In this document: positions 33,991 to 44,147 of the stretch, piece after piece
Layout of the letters: each line of letters starts with the position of its first letter
Position numbering within the stretch: the stretch's first letter is position 1
NCBI RefSeq assembly: GCF_029639405.1
Contig: NZ_CP121274.1
Span: forward strand, 3,348,001-3,412,000
Length of the DNA stretch: 64,000 bases
DNA from: Microbacterium proteolyticum
GTDB lineage: Bacteria > Actinomycetota > Actinomycetes > Actinomycetales > Microbacteriaceae
Direction of reading: 5' to 3'
The notes under the pieces: model-generated
Database searches by the model: none
The model's input: the letters and a program-made list of their open reading frames with translations, nothing else
What the model was told of the DNA's origin: nothing
Translations under genes and position numbers: made by a program

Positions 33991-34536
33991 CTACGAGCGG
34001 TACAGCTCCAGCACGGTGGGGGCGTCCGACGGCGACGACACGATCTCGACCGGGTCGCCGGCGCGGACGTCGCCCGCCCGTCGGACCCGGAGATAGGCAC
34101 CGAGCCGCCCCTCGTCCGAGAAGCGCTTGACCCACCCGCGGCCCGCCGAGCCGCCGACCCAGCGCGCGAAGGTCGCGCACGGGGTCCGGGGCATCGTCAC
34201 CTCGAGCTGGACGGTGTCACCGATCCGCCAGACCTCGCCGATCCGCGCGCTATTGACGTCGACGCCGTCGAGCCGCAGGTTCTCACCGAACCAGCCGGGG
34301 GCGAGCTCGCGTCCGAGCTGCTGCTCCCAGAACTGGGCGTCGTCCTGCGCGTACGCGTAGACGGCCTTGTCGGGGCCGCCGTGGTGCTTGCGGCTCGCCT
34401 GCACGTCGGCGCGGACACCCAGCGGACCGATGCGCACGGCCCCGTCAAGCGCGCGCTTGTCGATGGCGGTGACGCCGACCGAACCGGAGTCGGGGCGGAG
34501 GGCGTGGACGGCGCAGACGGCGACGAGGCTCGGCAT
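33991..34536 (-). CDS. MOSC-domain protein (YiiM-like)
   Basis: MOSC (molybdenum cofactor sulfurase C-terminal) domain protein of 181 residues. Visible features are KHHGGPDKAVYAYAQDD, the PGWFGENLRLDGVD segment and the conserved Cys in PRTPCATFARWVG, which is thought to carry sulfur or contact the pterin cofactor. Bacterial YiiM-type proteins are linked to detoxification of N-hydroxylated bases with Moco enzymes. No Moco genes are in this window. Its 5' end lies next to an ECF regulatory pair on the same strand. Confidence 0.9.
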   Translation of the reverse strand: MPSLVAVCAVHALRPDSGSVGVTAIDKRALDGAVRIGPLGVRADVQASRKHHGGPDKAVYAYAQDDAQFWEQQLGRELAPGWFGENLRLDGVDVNSARIGEVWRIGDTVQLEVTMPRTPCATFARWVGGSAGRGWVKRFSDEGRLGAYLRVRRAGDVRAGDPVEIVSSPSDAPTVLELYRS

Positions 34537-34545
34537 CCCTCGATG

Positions 34546-35256
34546 CTACGGGCTGTCGAACACCCGTCGCATGACGACGCGATCGCCGTCGACGGTGCGG
34601 ATCTCGATGGAGTCGATCCGGGATGCCGCCACGTCGGTGCCCGCGCTCAGCTCGGTGGTCGAGCCGGGGCCGGCGCGCCACGTGGAGAGCATGGTCGTCG
34701 CTCCCGAGTCGTCCGTGACGGCGAGGGCGTAGGGCCAGCCGCCGGGCGGAGCGTCGAGGACCTGGCCGGTGTACTGGCAGACGAGATCGATCCGGGTGCC
34801 CCACTCGACGGGCGTGAGTCTCACCGACGCCTCCAGCGGCGCGCCCGCCACATCGTCCAAGGCGTAGACGGTGCCGCCACCGTCGGTCGGGGTGCTCGTG
34901 AGCGCCAGGACGCTCGGCACCGCGATGACCAGCAGGGCCGCGGCGGCTGCACCCGCCCACAGGGCGACCGCGCGGCGCCGCCGATGCCGCGCGGTGCGCA
35001 CGACCCGTCCCCGAAGATCGGGATCGGGGGCGGTGGGCGCCGCCCGGAACTGCGGATCGTCTCCGTCGATCGCGCGAGCACGCTCGGGCGACAGCCGCGA
35101 CAGGAGCCCGGCCGTGGGCGCGAGCTCGGCGACGGCGGCCCGGCAGAGCGCGCAGTCGTCGAGGTGGCGTTCGTAGTCGCCGCGGTCGGCGGCCGACAGC
35201 GCACCCAGCACGTACGCGCCGTCCCATTCGGCGAATTTCTCGTGGTCGGAGGTCAT
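34546..35256 (-). CDS. Anti-sigma factor of RskA type with zinc motif
   Basis: Membrane anti-sigma factor of 236 residues. The N-terminal ZAS domain has H-DD-x-C-AL-C (HLDDCALC, ~31-38), the HxxxCxxC zinc site that binds sigma. One membrane helix lies at ~97-118 (AVALWAGAAAAALLVIAVPSVLAL) and the C-terminal half is the extracytoplasmic RskA domain. Its ATG overlaps the sigma stop (ATGA), so it is coupled. Release by regulated proteolysis is the usual mechanism; the signal is unknown. The pair resembles SigK-RskA of mycobacteria. Confidence 0.9.
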   Translation of the reverse strand: MTSDHEKFAEWDGAYVLGALSAADRGDYERHLDDCALCRAAVAELAPTAGLLSRLSPERARAIDGDDPQFRAAPTAPDPDLRGRVVRTARHRRRRAVALWAGAAAAALLVIAVPSVLALTSTPTDGGGTVYALDDVAGAPLEASVRLTPVEWGTRIDLVCQYTGQVLDAPPGGWPYALAVTDDSGATTMLSTWRAGPGSTTELSAGTDVAASRIDSIEIRTVDGDRVVMRRVFDSP

Positions 35257-35756
35257 CGCGTCACCCCCCTCTCCTGCAGGGCCAGCCGGAGCGCGCGCAC
35301 GGCGTAGTGCAGACGCGACTTCACGGTACCCGCCGGGATCCCCAGTTCTTCCGCCGCTTGCGCGACGCTCCGGCCCCCGTAGTAGGCCGACACGATGACC
35401 GCGCGGTGATCGGCCGTCAGGGTCGCCAGGGCCTCCTCGACGAGCAGCGCGTCGAACACGGCATCCGTGTGATCCCCGCCCGCGGTCTCGGGCAGTTCGT
35501 CGACCGGCTGCTCGTGGCGCCGCCGGGCACTGCGCGCCTCGTCGATGACGATGTTGCGGGCGACGGTGAACATCCAGGACCGCAACGTCGAAGGGTCGTC
35601 CGCCATGACGCGCGGCGTCCGCCACGCGCGCAGCAGGGTCTCCTGGACGACGTCGTCGGCACCCGCGTGGTCGCCCGTGAGACTCACGACGTAGCGCCAG
35701 ACGGGTGCGGCGTGCGCGTCGTACAGCGCGGTCAGCTGCGCGTGATCGTCTCGCAT
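35253..35756 (-). CDS. ECF sigma factor, SigK/RpoE-like
   Basis: ECF sigma factor of 167 residues. Region 2 (~10-80) has GADDVVQETLLRAWR and SWMFTVARNIVIDEARSARR; region 4 (~105-160) has LTADHRAVIVSAYYGGRSVAQAAEELGIPAGTVKSRLHYA in part. This is the second ECF module in the window and, unlike the first, its anti-sigma has a zinc motif. Starts at an ATG directly after MRDDHAQL's upstream region, no strong ribosome site visible. Confidence 0.93.
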   Translation of the reverse strand: MRDDHAQLTALYDAHAAPVWRYVVSLTGDHAGADDVVQETLLRAWRTPRVMADDPSTLRSWMFTVARNIVIDEARSARRRHEQPVDELPETAGGDHTDAVFDALLVEEALATLTADHRAVIVSAYYGGRSVAQAAEELGIPAGTVKSRLHYAVRALRLALQERGVTR

Positions 35757-35810
35757 CGCGGCATCCCTCCTGTCCTCCTCACGGGAACACGGGATGCCGG
35801 GCCCCGCGGT

Positions 35811-36350
35811 TCAGTTCGCGAACGAGCCGGTGAGGGCCGACAGGAACGCCGGGTCGGCGGTGAGCGCGATGGTGATGCACACGCCGGCGACGAGCGTCGT
35901 CGCCACGAAGCCGACGAGCGGCACCCAGAACGCGATCCGCCCGCGGCGCAGGCGCCGCCAGGTGAGCCAGGCCGTGAGCAGATAGCCGACCGCGTACACG
36001 ACGGATGCCACGGCACCCCACACGTACCCGGTCGACAGCGCCGTGTACGTGGCATCCACGCCCAGGATCTGCGCGGCGCGCTCGGCGTAGCCGGGGAAAT
36101 CGAGCAGCTGCACGATCGTGGAGATCACCGAGATGAGGCCGTAGACGAGCAGGACGAACGTCGCGACCCGGTCGGCGAGCGGGCCGCGGGCGCGGGCGGC
36201 GGCCGGAGTCTCGTCGACGGCGGGCTCGGGCGCCGGGGCGACTCCCGCCTCGAGCGCCTCGGTCACCTCGGGGCGCTGGATGCGCGCGCGCTGCTCCTCG
36301 GGCGAGGCGTACTCGCCGTACTGCGGGCGTGGACGGGCATCGTCGCTCAC
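35811..36350 (-). CDS. Four-helix membrane protein (DUF6264-like)
   Basis: Protein of 179 residues with a hydrophilic N-terminus ([17 protein letters not shown], an acidic/Pro stretch) and four predicted membrane helices from ~62 on ([66 protein letters not shown] and the end). The layout matches what I recall of DUF6264 proteins of Microbacteriaceae; the family name is a suggestion only. GTG start overlaps the ispH stop by four bases, so both are probably in one transcript. Confidence 0.75.
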   Translation of the reverse strand: MSDDARPRPQYGEYASPEEQRARIQRPEVTEALEAGVAPAPEPAVDETPAAARARGPLADRVATFVLLVYGLISVISTIVQLLDFPGYAERAAQILGVDATYTALSTGYVWGAVASVVYAVGYLLTAWLTWRRLRRGRIAFWVPLVGFVATTLVAGVCITIALTADPAFLSALTGSFAN

Positions 36351-37408
36351 GGGCGACCCCGGCCGCCGAGGGCGCGCTGGTCGCGCTTGCCGGACGAGTC
36401 CTGACGCAGCTCCTTGGGGAGCGAGAACATCAGGTCCTCCTCCGCGGTGCGCACCTCTTCGACATCGCGGTAGCCGGCACCGGCGAGCTCCTCGAGCACT
36501 TCCGTGACGAGCACCTCGGGCACCGACGCGCCGCTGGTCACACCGACGGTCTCGACACCCTCGAGCCACTCCTGACGCACCTCGTCGACGTAGTCGACGC
36601 GGTAGGCGGCCTTGGCGCCGTGCTCCAGCGCGACCTCCACGAGGCGCACGCTGTTCGACGAGTTCGCCGAGCCGACGACGATCACGAGGTCCGCGCCGCG
36701 CGCGACCTTCTTGATCGCGACCTGACGGTTCTGGGTGGCGTAGCAGATGTCGTCGGACGGCGGATCCTGCAGCTCGGGGAACCGCAGGCGCAGGCGCCGG
36801 ACGGTCTCCATCGTCTCGTCGACAGACAGTGTGGTCTGCGAGAGCCACACGACCTTCGACGGGTCGCGCACCTCGACGGTGTCGGCGTGCTCCGGAGAGT
36901 TGACCACGGTGACGTGCTCGGGCGCCTCGCCCGCCGTACCCTCGACCTCTTCGTGTCCCTCGTGGCCGATGAGCAGGATCTCGAAGTCGTCGCGCGCGAA
37001 GCGCACGGCCTCGCGGTGCACCTTGGTCACGAGCGGGCAGGTCGCGTCGATCGCCTGCAGGTGCCGATCGGATGCCGCCGACACCACGGCCGGCGAGACC
37101 CCGTGGGCGCTGAAGACGACGTGCGAGCCCTCCGGCACCTCGTCGACCTCCTCGACGAAGATCGCGCCCTTCTTCTCGAGCTCGGTCACGACGTGGATGT
37201 TGTGCACGATCTGCTTGCGCACGTAGACCGGCGCGCCGTAGCGCTCGAGCGCCTTCTCGACCGCGATGACGGCGCGGTCGACACCGGCGCAGTACCCGCG
37301 CGGTGCGGCCAGCAGCACCTTCTTCTGTCCGTGGACGGGGATATCCTGGAGCCGCCCGCGTCGACCCGGGATCCGGGGAACGGGCAGGTGGACGGCAGGT
37401 GTGCTCAC
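36347..37408 (-). CDS. ispH: 4-hydroxy-3-methylbut-2-enyl diphosphate reductase IspH
   Basis: Final enzyme of the MEP isoprenoid pathway, reducing HMBPP to IPP and DMAPP with a [4Fe-4S] cluster. The three cluster cysteines are in PRGYCAGV (C40), [11 protein letters not shown] and [11 protein letters not shown]; substrate-binding His residues are in VHNIHVV and VFSAHGVS, and the proton-relay glutamate in [12 protein letters not shown]. The GTG at 37408 gives 353 residues with a ~25-residue N-terminal extension. Divergent from xseA. Isoprenyl transferase (45.7 kb) uses its products. Confidence 0.95.
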   Translation of the reverse strand: MSTPAVHLPVPRIPGRRGRLQDIPVHGQKKVLLAAPRGYCAGVDRAVIAVEKALERYGAPVYVRKQIVHNIHVVTELEKKGAIFVEEVDEVPEGSHVVFSAHGVSPAVVSAASDRHLQAIDATCPLVTKVHREAVRFARDDFEILLIGHEGHEEVEGTAGEAPEHVTVVNSPEHADTVEVRDPSKVVWLSQTTLSVDETMETVRRLRLRFPELQDPPSDDICYATQNRQVAIKKVARGADLVIVVGSANSSNSVRLVEVALEHGAKAAYRVDYVDEVRQEWLEGVETVGVTSGASVPEVLVTEVLEELAGAGYRDVEEVRTAEEDLMFSLPKELRQDSSGKRDQRALGGRGRP

Positions 37409-37476
37409 CCCTCGATTCTACGGGGGCGCCCCTGGACGACGGCCGAACCGCCCACCACCGACCCCCACGAGAGAGC

Positions 37477-38790
37477 ATGACCTCCTTCCGACCCGAAGCC
37501 GTCGAGGGCCAGGCGCCCCCGGCCGACTCCGTGCACCCGCGCGATTCCCGCACCGACACCCCGACGTCGGTGTCGCGCCTGAACGACACGATCCGCGGCT
37601 TCATCGAGCGCTGGGGGTCGGTCTGGGTCGAGGGCGAGATCACCTCGTTCAACCGGCGGGGCGGCAACGTCTTCGGGCGCCTGAAGGATCTCGGAACCGA
37701 CTCGACCGTCGCTTTCCGCATCTGGTCGAGCACGCTCGCGCGGTTGCCCAAGGATCTGCAGGTCGGCGACCACGTCGTCGCGTGCGTCAAGGCCGACTAC
37801 TTCCCCCGGACCGGCGACTTCTCGTTCTCGGTGTCGGCGATGCGCCACGTGGGCCTCGGCGAGCAGCTCGAGCGTCTGGAGCGGCTGCGCGTGCAGCTGC
37901 GGTCCGAGGGGCTGTTCGACCCCGCGCGCAAGAAGAAGCTGCCCTTCCTCCCCCACTGCATCGGACTCATCACGGGCGAGAACTCGGACGCCGAGAAGGA
38001 CGTGCACCGCAACGCCGAGCTGCGCTGGCCACAGGTGCGGTTCCGCACGCGGTACGCGGCGGTGCAGGGCGACCGCTGCGTCCCCGAGACCCTGGCGGCA
38101 CTGAAGGCGCTGGATGCCGACCCCGACGTCGACGTCATCGTGATCGCGCGCGGCGGCGGGGATCCGCAGACGCTCCTCGGTTTCAGCGACGAGCGACTCG
38201 TGCGCGCGGTGGCCGCGGCATCCACCCCGATCGTCAGCGCCATCGGCCACGAGAACGACCGTCCGCTGCTGGACGACGTCGCCGACGTGCGCGCCTCCAC
38301 CCCGACCGACGCCGCCAAGCGCGTGGTGCCCGACGTCAGCGAGCAGCGCGCGCTCGTCGCGCAGTTGCGGGCGCGCCTGACGAGCCGACTCACGCAGCGC
38401 GTGCTCCACGACATCGCGCAGCTCGAACAGTTGCGTTCGCGTCCGGTGCTGCGGACGCCCCACTCGATGCTCACCTCCCGCGCGCAGGACGTCTGGATGC
38501 TCGCGACCCGCGGGCGCGACGTCGTCGACCGCCGACTGCAGGGCGAGGAGCGGCGGACGCGGGAACTCCGGGCTTCGCTGCGCGCTCTCTCACCGGAGGC
38601 CACCCTGGCCCGCGGATACGCGATCGCGCAGGTCGAGGGCGGTGGGATCGTGCGCGACGCGACGCAGGCACCCGCGGGCTCTCGCGTCGTGGTGACTGTC
38701 GCCGAGGGCGCGTTCGGCGCCTCCTCCACCGGCCCGATCGACGGCGCCGAGTCCCCGACGGACGGCGGCGCCTCCGCCGGTCGCGCCTAA
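37477..38790 (+). CDS. xseA: Exodeoxyribonuclease VII large subunit
   Basis: Large subunit of the single-strand-specific exonuclease VII, 437 residues. An N-terminal OB fold (~30-125; [22 protein letters not shown]) is followed by the catalytic domain with [55 protein letters not shown] in part, and a coiled-coil C-terminus for the small subunits ending with [16 protein letters not shown] ribosome site precedes the ATG. One base separates it from xseB. Confidence 0.95.
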   Translation: MTSFRPEAVEGQAPPADSVHPRDSRTDTPTSVSRLNDTIRGFIERWGSVWVEGEITSFNRRGGNVFGRLKDLGTDSTVAFRIWSSTLARLPKDLQVGDHVVACVKADYFPRTGDFSFSVSAMRHVGLGEQLERLERLRVQLRSEGLFDPARKKKLPFLPHCIGLITGENSDAEKDVHRNAELRWPQVRFRTRYAAVQGDRCVPETLAALKALDADPDVDVIVIARGGGDPQTLLGFSDERLVRAVAAASTPIVSAIGHENDRPLLDDVADVRASTPTDAAKRVVPDVSEQRALVAQLRARLTSRLTQRVLHDIAQLEQLRSRPVLRTPHSMLTSRAQDVWMLATRGRDVVDRRLQGEERRTRELRASLRALSPEATLARGYAIAQVEGGGIVRDATQAPAGSRVVVTVAEGAFGASSTGPIDGAESPTDGGASAGRA

Positions 38791-38791
38791 G

Positions 38792-39031
38792 ATGGATGCC
38801 ATGACCGCGACGCCTTCCGGCCCCTCCGCCGACGTGGCGTCCCTGTCGTTCGAACAGGCCCGGGACGAGCTCGTCCGTGTGGTCGCCGAGCTCGAGCAGG
38901 GTGCGCCCACGCTGGAGGAGTCACTGGCCCTCTGGGAACGGGGCGAGCAGCTCTCGGCCCGCTGCGAGGAATGGCTTCTCGGCGCCAAGCGACGGCTCGA
39001 CGCCGCCCGCGGCGAGGGTGAGGAGTCCTGA
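38792..39031 (+). CDS. xseB: Exodeoxyribonuclease VII small subunit
   Basis: Small helical subunit of 79 residues; [20 protein letters not shown] and [22 protein letters not shown] are diagnostic of XseB. Several copies coat the coiled coil of XseA. The second in-frame ATG, three codons later, could also be used. Its TGA stop shares a base with the ATG of the next gene (TGATG). Confidence 0.94.
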   Translation: MDAMTATPSGPSADVASLSFEQARDELVRVVAELEQGAPTLEESLALWERGEQLSARCEEWLLGAKRRLDAARGEGEES

Positions 39032-39663
39032 TGGCCCGCATCGTCGCCGAGCTCGGTCGCCCCGAGACGCCCGAGGAGACAGCGGCCCGCAAGGCCGAAT
39101 CGTCGCGCCGCTACCGCTCCAGCAAGACCTTCCGCAACCTCGTCGCCGCGCTCCTCGTCACCGTGGCCGTCGTCCTCGTCGTGGTCGCGGCGGTTCCGCG
39201 CGGCGAGCCCGCCCCGCGTCCGGAGCCCGACGTCGTGGCACTCGCCGCCGACCTGTCCCGCGAGATCGGTCGCCCCGCCCTCTCGCCGTCGCTCCCCGAC
39301 GGCTGGCGCGTGAACCAGGCCACGACCGAGGGTCAGGGCGGCACCGAGGCGTGGACGATGGTCTACGTCCGCTCCGGCGAGTCCGGGTTCGTGCGCGTCG
39401 CGCAGGGCCTGGACACCGGCGACGAGTGGGTCGCCCAGATCCTGGGCGGAGCGCGCAGCACCGAGACCGTGGCGATCGACGGGATCGACTGGAACGTCTA
39501 CCGCCCCAGCGACCCCGAACGTGCCGGCAACATCACCTACGCGCTGTCGACCCCCGCCGGGCCCGATCAGGTGCTGATCTACGGCGACGCCAGCCCCGAG
39601 ACGACCGCGATCGCCGCGGCATCCGTCACCGCCCAGGTTCGAGAACTGAGAGAGACCCCGTGA
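39031..39663 (+). CDS. DUF4245 membrane protein
   Basis: Protein of 210 residues with a short cytoplasmic N-terminus, one membrane helix (~36-55, [20 protein letters not shown]) and an extracytoplasmic domain with [20 protein letters not shown] sequence and TWDxxYV-like strands. This is the DUF4245 family, widespread in Actinobacteria and often placed, as here, after xseB and before fumC or glpX. The function is unknown. Coupled to xseB and, by GTGA overlap, to the carbonic anhydrase. Confidence 0.88.
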   Translation: MARIVAELGRPETPEETAARKAESSRRYRSSKTFRNLVAALLVTVAVVLVVVAAVPRGEPAPRPEPDVVALAADLSREIGRPALSPSLPDGWRVNQATTEGQGGTEAWTMVYVRSGESGFVRVAQGLDTGDEWVAQILGGARSTETVAIDGIDWNVYRPSDPERAGNITYALSTPAGPDQVLIYGDASPETTAIAAASVTAQVRELRETP

Positions 39664-40319
39664 GCGAGCGCATCACCCCCCGTGCCGTGTGGACCCAGAT
39701 GCTCGAGGGCAACCGCCGCTTCGTCTCGGGCGAACCCGCGCACCCGCGCCAGGACGTCGAACGTCGCACGGAACTGGCGAGCTCGCAGCACCCCACGGCG
39801 GCCCTCTTCGGCTGCTCCGACTCGCGCCTCGCGGCCGAGATCATCTTCGACCAGGGCCTGGGCGACCTGTTCGTCGTCCGCAACGCCGGCCAGGTCATCT
39901 CCGACTCGGTGATCGGCAGCCTCGAGTACGCCGTCGGCGTGCTGGAGGTCCCGCTCATCGTGGTGCTCGCGCACGACGCGTGCGGTGCCGTGGGCGCCGC
40001 GATCGACAGCACCGGCATCGACGCCCCGACCCTCCCTCCCTACATCTGGCGCCAGATCGCCCCGATCGTCCCGGCCGTGCGTCGGGTGCAGCGCGAAGAG
40101 GCCGCCGCCGGCCGCGCGGCCGACCGCATCGACGCCGAGCTGGTGGGTCGAGAGCACCTGCGTCACACCGTCGCCGACCTGCTGCGCGCCTCCGAGCTCA
40201 TCGCCGAGGCCGTCGCCGAAGGTCGGGTCGCGGTCGTGGGCGCCAACTACCGACTCGACGACGGGGAAGCCGTCCCCGTCGTGAGCGTGGGCGACGTGGA
40301 CGACTCCCACGCCGCCTGA
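39660..40319 (+). CDS. Beta-class carbonic anhydrase
   Basis: Zinc enzyme of 219 residues interconverting CO2 and bicarbonate. Zinc ligands are C52, H105 and C108, and the D54-R56 dyad is intact in GCSDSR; HDACGA completes the site. NAGQVISD and the hydrophobic [10 protein letters not shown] strand are typical. Bicarbonate supply would support carboxylations in central metabolism; the neighbour is fumarase. GTG start overlaps the DUF4245 stop. Confidence 0.95.
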   Translation: MSERITPRAVWTQMLEGNRRFVSGEPAHPRQDVERRTELASSQHPTAALFGCSDSRLAAEIIFDQGLGDLFVVRNAGQVISDSVIGSLEYAVGVLEVPLIVVLAHDACGAVGAAIDSTGIDAPTLPPYIWRQIAPIVPAVRRVQREEAAAGRAADRIDAELVGREHLRHTVADLLRASELIAEAVAEGRVAVVGANYRLDDGEAVPVVSVGDVDDSHAA

Positions 40320-40351
40320 GACCGCACGAAACGATCTGGAGGAACGACGAC

Positions 40352-41746
40352 GTGACCGACATCGAGTACCGCATCGAACACGACACCATGGGTGAGGTGC
40401 GGGTGCCCAAGGACGCCCTCTACGCCGCGCAGACGCAGCGCGCGGTCGAGAACTTCCCCATCTCGGGTTCGGGGCTGGAGTCGACGCAGATCGCCGCGCT
40501 CGCCCGCATCAAGAAGGCGGCGGCGCTGGCGAACAAAGAGCTCGGCACGCTCGACCCGCGCATCGCGGACGCCATCGCCCAGGCCGCCGACGAGGTCATC
40601 ACCGGCGCGTACGACGCGCACTTCCCGGTCGACACGTACCAGACCGGGAGCGGCACCTCGTCGAACATGAACATGAACGAGGTCCTGGCGACCCTCGCCA
40701 CCGGGATCCTCGGCGACACCGTCCACCCCAACGACCACGTCAACGCCTCGCAGTCCTCGAACGACGTCTTCCCCACCTCGGTGCACATCGCGGTCACGCA
40801 GGCCCTCATCGACGACCTCATCCCGGCGCTCGACCACCTGTCGGTCGCTCTCGAGGCGAAGGCCGAGGCGTGGAAGGGCATCGTCAAGTCCGGTCGCACC
40901 CACCTCATGGATGCCACCCCGGTCACGCTCGGCCAGGAGTTCGGCGGCTACGCCCGCCAGATGCGCCTCGGCATCGAGCGCGTGCAGGCCGTCCTCCCCC
41001 GCGTCGGCGAGGTGCCCCTCGGCGGAACGGCCGTCGGCACCGGGATCAACACGCCGCTGGGCTTCCCGCAGAAGGTCATCGAGCTGCTCGCCGCCGAGAC
41101 GGAGCTGCCCATCACCGAGGCCAAGGACCACTTCGAGGCGCAGGCCAACCGTGACGGTCTCGTCGAGGCATCCGGCGCCCTGCGCACCATCGCGGTGTCG
41201 CTCACCAAGATCAACAACGACATCCGCTGGATGGGCTCGGGGCCGAACACCGGCCTCGGAGAGCTGCACATCCCCGACCTGCAGCCCGGTTCCTCGATCA
41301 TGCCCGGCAAGGTCAACCCGGTCGTCCCCGAGGCCACGCTGATGGTGTGCGCGCGGGTCATCGGCAACGACGCCACCGTCGCCTGGGCGGGCGCGTCGGG
41401 TTCGTTCGAGCTCAATGTCGCGATCCCCGTGATGGGCACGGCGCTGCTGGAGTCCATCCGCCTGCTGTCCAACGCCATGCGCGTGCTCGCCGACAAGACG
41501 ATCGACGGCCTCGAGGCCAACGTCGCCCGCGCCGAGGCGTTCGCCGGGATGTCCCCGTCGATCGTCACGCCCCTGAACAAGGTCATCGGGTACGAGGCCG
41601 CGGCGAAGATCGCCAAGCACTCGGTGGCCAAGGGCATCACGGTCCGCGAAGCCGTCATCGACCTCGGCTACGTGGAGCGCGGCGAGATCACCGAAGAGGT
41701 GCTCGACGCCAAGCTCGACCTGCTGTCGATGACCCACCCGGGCTGA
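40352..41746 (+). CDS. fumC: Class II fumarate hydratase
   Basis: Iron-independent fumarase of 464 residues in the aspartase/fumarase superfamily: fumarate plus water to L-malate. Superfamily regions are visible: [37 protein letters not shown] with the catalytic His, and the signature [15 protein letters not shown] start 11 bases after GGAGGA. Follows the carbonic anhydrase by 32 bases in the same operon. Confidence 0.96.
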   Translation: MTDIEYRIEHDTMGEVRVPKDALYAAQTQRAVENFPISGSGLESTQIAALARIKKAAALANKELGTLDPRIADAIAQAADEVITGAYDAHFPVDTYQTGSGTSSNMNMNEVLATLATGILGDTVHPNDHVNASQSSNDVFPTSVHIAVTQALIDDLIPALDHLSVALEAKAEAWKGIVKSGRTHLMDATPVTLGQEFGGYARQMRLGIERVQAVLPRVGEVPLGGTAVGTGINTPLGFPQKVIELLAAETELPITEAKDHFEAQANRDGLVEASGALRTIAVSLTKINNDIRWMGSGPNTGLGELHIPDLQPGSSIMPGKVNPVVPEATLMVCARVIGNDATVAWAGASGSFELNVAIPVMGTALLESIRLLSNAMRVLADKTIDGLEANVARAEAFAGMSPSIVTPLNKVIGYEAAAKIAKHSVAKGITVREAVIDLGYVERGEITEEVLDAKLDLLSMTHPG

Positions 41747-41786
41747 GCCGGATCGCGACGACGCCGGGGAACGCCATAATCAGAGG

Positions 41787-43202
41787 ATGATCCGCCGCAC
41801 GAGACCCATCTCGGCACGCGTGCGGCTCCTCGCGGCGATCCTCGGCGTCGTGCTGCTCGGCCTCATCATCGCCGGCGGCATCACGTTCTTCGTGCAGAGC
41901 GAGCGCGTGCTCGCCAACGCGCAGCGACAGCTCGACGGCTTCGTCTCGACCGTGTCCGCCGGCGGACAGGACGCCGCCGACCTGGTCGCGGCCGCCGTGC
42001 CGGGCCGCACGGACGGCACGCTGGCCCTGCGCGGAACCACGGTCCTCGCCACGACCCCGGCCCCGCCGGGCCTCCCGCTCGCCGGCGACGCGGACTTCCT
42101 CGCCGATCTGCGTGCCGCGCTGGATCGCGGCGAGATGCGCGGGCGCCTGGACACGGGCGTCGGCCCGGTCCTGTACGCCGCGGTGGCCGACGAGGATGCC
42201 GCGATCGTGCAGGCCATATCGATCGACCAGCGCATGGAGCTGGTGACCCTGTCGACCCTCACGTACGCGATCGCGGGGGCGGGCGTGCTCCTCGCCGTCG
42301 GAGTGGCCGGTTGGTTCGTCACGGGCCGTCTGTTCTCGCCGCTGCGGAAGCTCCGCGACACGACCGACGCGATCACGATCGCCGATCTCGGGGTGCGCGT
42401 CTCGAGTGAGGGCAACGACGAGATCGCCGACCTGACGGCCTCCGTGAACTCGATGCTCGACCGACTGGCGATGTCGGTCGCCGCCCAGCGGCAGCTCCTC
42501 GACGACGTGCGGCACGAGCTGAAGACGCCGATCACGATCGTCCGTGGCCACCTCGAGACGATGAACCCCGCCGATCCCGAAGACGTCGTCGAGACCCGCG
42601 ACCTCGGAATCTCCGAGCTCGACCGGCTCTCGCGCCTCGTCGACGACATCGACGCCCTCGCCGACGTCGAAGCCGGTTCGCTGTCGGCGGGAGTCGTCGA
42701 CGTGAGCGCGCTCACCGACCGCGTCGGCGAACTCGTCGAGGCCATCCCCGAACACACCTGGACGATCGAAGCACGCGGCCGCGGCCGGATCGTCGGCGAC
42801 CACGACCGTCTCGTGCAGGCCTGGTTGCAGCTCGCCGACAACGCCGCGAAGTACACCCCGGCCGGAAGCCCCATCGAGATCGGCAGCTCCGACGACGGCG
42901 TGGTCGCGACACTGTGGGTCCGCGACCACGGCCCCGGCATCCCTCCCGCCGCCCGTCATCGTGTGTTCCGCCGCTTCGACCGCGTCTCGACCCGGCGCGG
43001 CGTCGACGGATCCGGGCTCGGCCTGTCGATCGTGGATGCCATCGTGAAAGCGCACGACGGACACTGCACCATCGCCGACACCCCCGGAGGCGGCGCGACC
43101 CTGACCATCCACGTGCCCCTGGGCGGAGCGCACGCACCGACCCACCTTCCGACGCCCGTCCGTGCCGGCGACGTCGTCCAGCAGAGAGAGGCCACCGGAT
43201 GA
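41787..43202 (+). CDS. Sensor histidine kinase, HAMP-HisKA type
   Basis: Membrane kinase of 471 residues: helix 1 (~12-34), a short extracytoplasmic sensor (~35-150), helix 2 (~155-178), HAMP linker, HisKA with the phospho-accepting His in DDVRHELKTPITI and a HATPase domain with DNAAKYTP (N box), DHGPGIP (G1) and GSGLGLSIV (G2). Coupled by ATGA to the OmpR-type regulator. The signal is unknown; the small sensor suggests an envelope or small-ligand stimulus. Confidence 0.94.
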   Translation: MIRRTRPISARVRLLAAILGVVLLGLIIAGGITFFVQSERVLANAQRQLDGFVSTVSAGGQDAADLVAAAVPGRTDGTLALRGTTVLATTPAPPGLPLAGDADFLADLRAALDRGEMRGRLDTGVGPVLYAAVADEDAAIVQAISIDQRMELVTLSTLTYAIAGAGVLLAVGVAGWFVTGRLFSPLRKLRDTTDAITIADLGVRVSSEGNDEIADLTASVNSMLDRLAMSVAAQRQLLDDVRHELKTPITIVRGHLETMNPADPEDVVETRDLGISELDRLSRLVDDIDALADVEAGSLSAGVVDVSALTDRVGELVEAIPEHTWTIEARGRGRIVGDHDRLVQAWLQLADNAAKYTPAGSPIEIGSSDDGVVATLWVRDHGPGIPPAARHRVFRRFDRVSTRRGVDGSGLGLSIVDAIVKAHDGHCTIADTPGGGATLTIHVPLGGAHAPTHLPTPVRAGDVVQQREATG

Positions 43203-43855
43203 CCCGCATCCTCATCGCCGAAGACGAGGAGCGCATCTCTGCGTTCGTGGCCAAGGGTCTGGAGGCCGCCGGCTACCAGACCCTCATCGTCGAGGACGGA
43301 GCCGAGGCTCTCGACACCGCGCTCGCCGGCGAGGTGGACCTCGTCCTGCTGGACGTGGGGTTGCCGACGATGGACGGCTTCGAGGTGCTGCGGAGCCTGC
43401 GCGGGCAGGGGTCGTCGATCCCGGTCATCATGCTCACGGCCCGCACCAGCACCCGCGACACCGTCGACGGACTCGACGCCGGCGCGAACGACTACGTCGC
43501 CAAGCCGTTCAAGTTCGACGAGCTGCTCGCCCGCGTCCGTTCGCGCCTACGCGAGCCGGTGTCGCTCGGGTCCATCACGATCGCGCACGGCGACGTGTCG
43601 CTCGACGTCCTCACCCGCCGCGCCGCGATCGGCGCGCGGGAGATCGATCTCAGCGCACGCGAGTTCGCCCTCGCCGAGGAGTTCCTCCGTCACGCCGGGC
43701 AGGTGCTGAGTCGGGAGCAGTTGCTCAGCCGCGTCTGGGGGCTGGACTTCGATCCCGGCTCCAACGTGGTGGACGTCTACGTCCGCTATCTGCGCGCCAA
43801 GTTCGGCGCGGCGCGCATCGCCACCGTGCGCGGTGCCGGTTATCGATGGCAATAG
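43199..43855 (+). CDS. OmpR-family response regulator
   Basis: Regulator of 218 residues. The receiver has the acidic pair in IAEDEERI, the phosphorylated Asp in VLLDVGLPTMDG, Thr in MLTART and Lys in AKPFKFDELL; the C-terminal winged helix ends with NVVDVYVRYLRAKFG and VRGAGYRW, classical for OmpR/PhoB. Cognate to the kinase before it. A hairpin follows the stop. Confidence 0.95.
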   Translation: MTRILIAEDEERISAFVAKGLEAAGYQTLIVEDGAEALDTALAGEVDLVLLDVGLPTMDGFEVLRSLRGQGSSIPVIMLTARTSTRDTVDGLDAGANDYVAKPFKFDELLARVRSRLREPVSLGSITIAHGDVSLDVLTRRAAIGAREIDLSAREFALAEEFLRHAGQVLSREQLLSRVWGLDFDPGSNVVDVYVRYLRAKFGAARIATVRGAGYRWQ

Positions 43856-43867
43856 ACCCCCGAAAAC

Positions 43868-44055
43868 CCAAAAGCCCCCGGTTGGGGGGAAACCGGGGGT
43901 ATGGGGATGCGGTCCACGGCGGTCTTCCGACGTACCCGAAACGTCGGTGACCTGCACGGCGAACCGTTCTCTTTTCATTTATGGGGGGAACCGCCGAGGC
44001 GGTGACGAGGTCTCCCTCGCCGTTGACACAACTCTGTCGGTTCCCCGTGAGAATG
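43868..44055 (-). ncRNA. Candidate small minus-strand transcript
   Basis: The 292-base gap between the regulator and the PhoH gene has no convincing gene on either strand, yet contains a minus-oriented terminator at its left end and, at 44017-44053, a two-part motif (TTCTCAC ... GTGTCAACGGCGA on the minus strand) also found upstream of the small membrane protein at 31.35 kb. Together these suggest a short RNA of ~120-180 bases. A reading frame from ATG 43978 runs through the terminator and is unlikely to be real. Weak evidence. Confidence 0.25.
43875..43899 (-). terminator. Intrinsic terminator, better in minus orientation
   Basis: Stem CCCCCGGTT / AACCGGGGG with a 7-base loop. Read on the minus strand it is followed by CTTTTGGGTTTT, a T-rich tail, whereas the plus-strand side lacks T residues. 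It could end a minus-strand transcript from the gap to the right, and also serve the response regulator gene. Confidence 0.65.
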
Positions 44056-44102
44056 CGAGGAGGTGCAGATGAGAAAGCTCTCATCTGCCCGACCCCACAG
44101 AA

Positions 44103-44135
44103 GAGGGGCCGGGATGCGTGGCATCCCGGCCCCTC
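44103..44135 (-). terminator. Terminator of the PIN-PhoH gene
   Basis: Perfect 15-base stem GAGGGGCCGGGATGC / GCATCCCGGCCCCTC with a 3-base loop, 12 bases after the phoH stop on the minus strand. The stem carries the window-wide GGATGC/GCATCC word on both arms. Confidence 0.85.
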
Positions 44136-44147
44136 CGTACGCGATCT

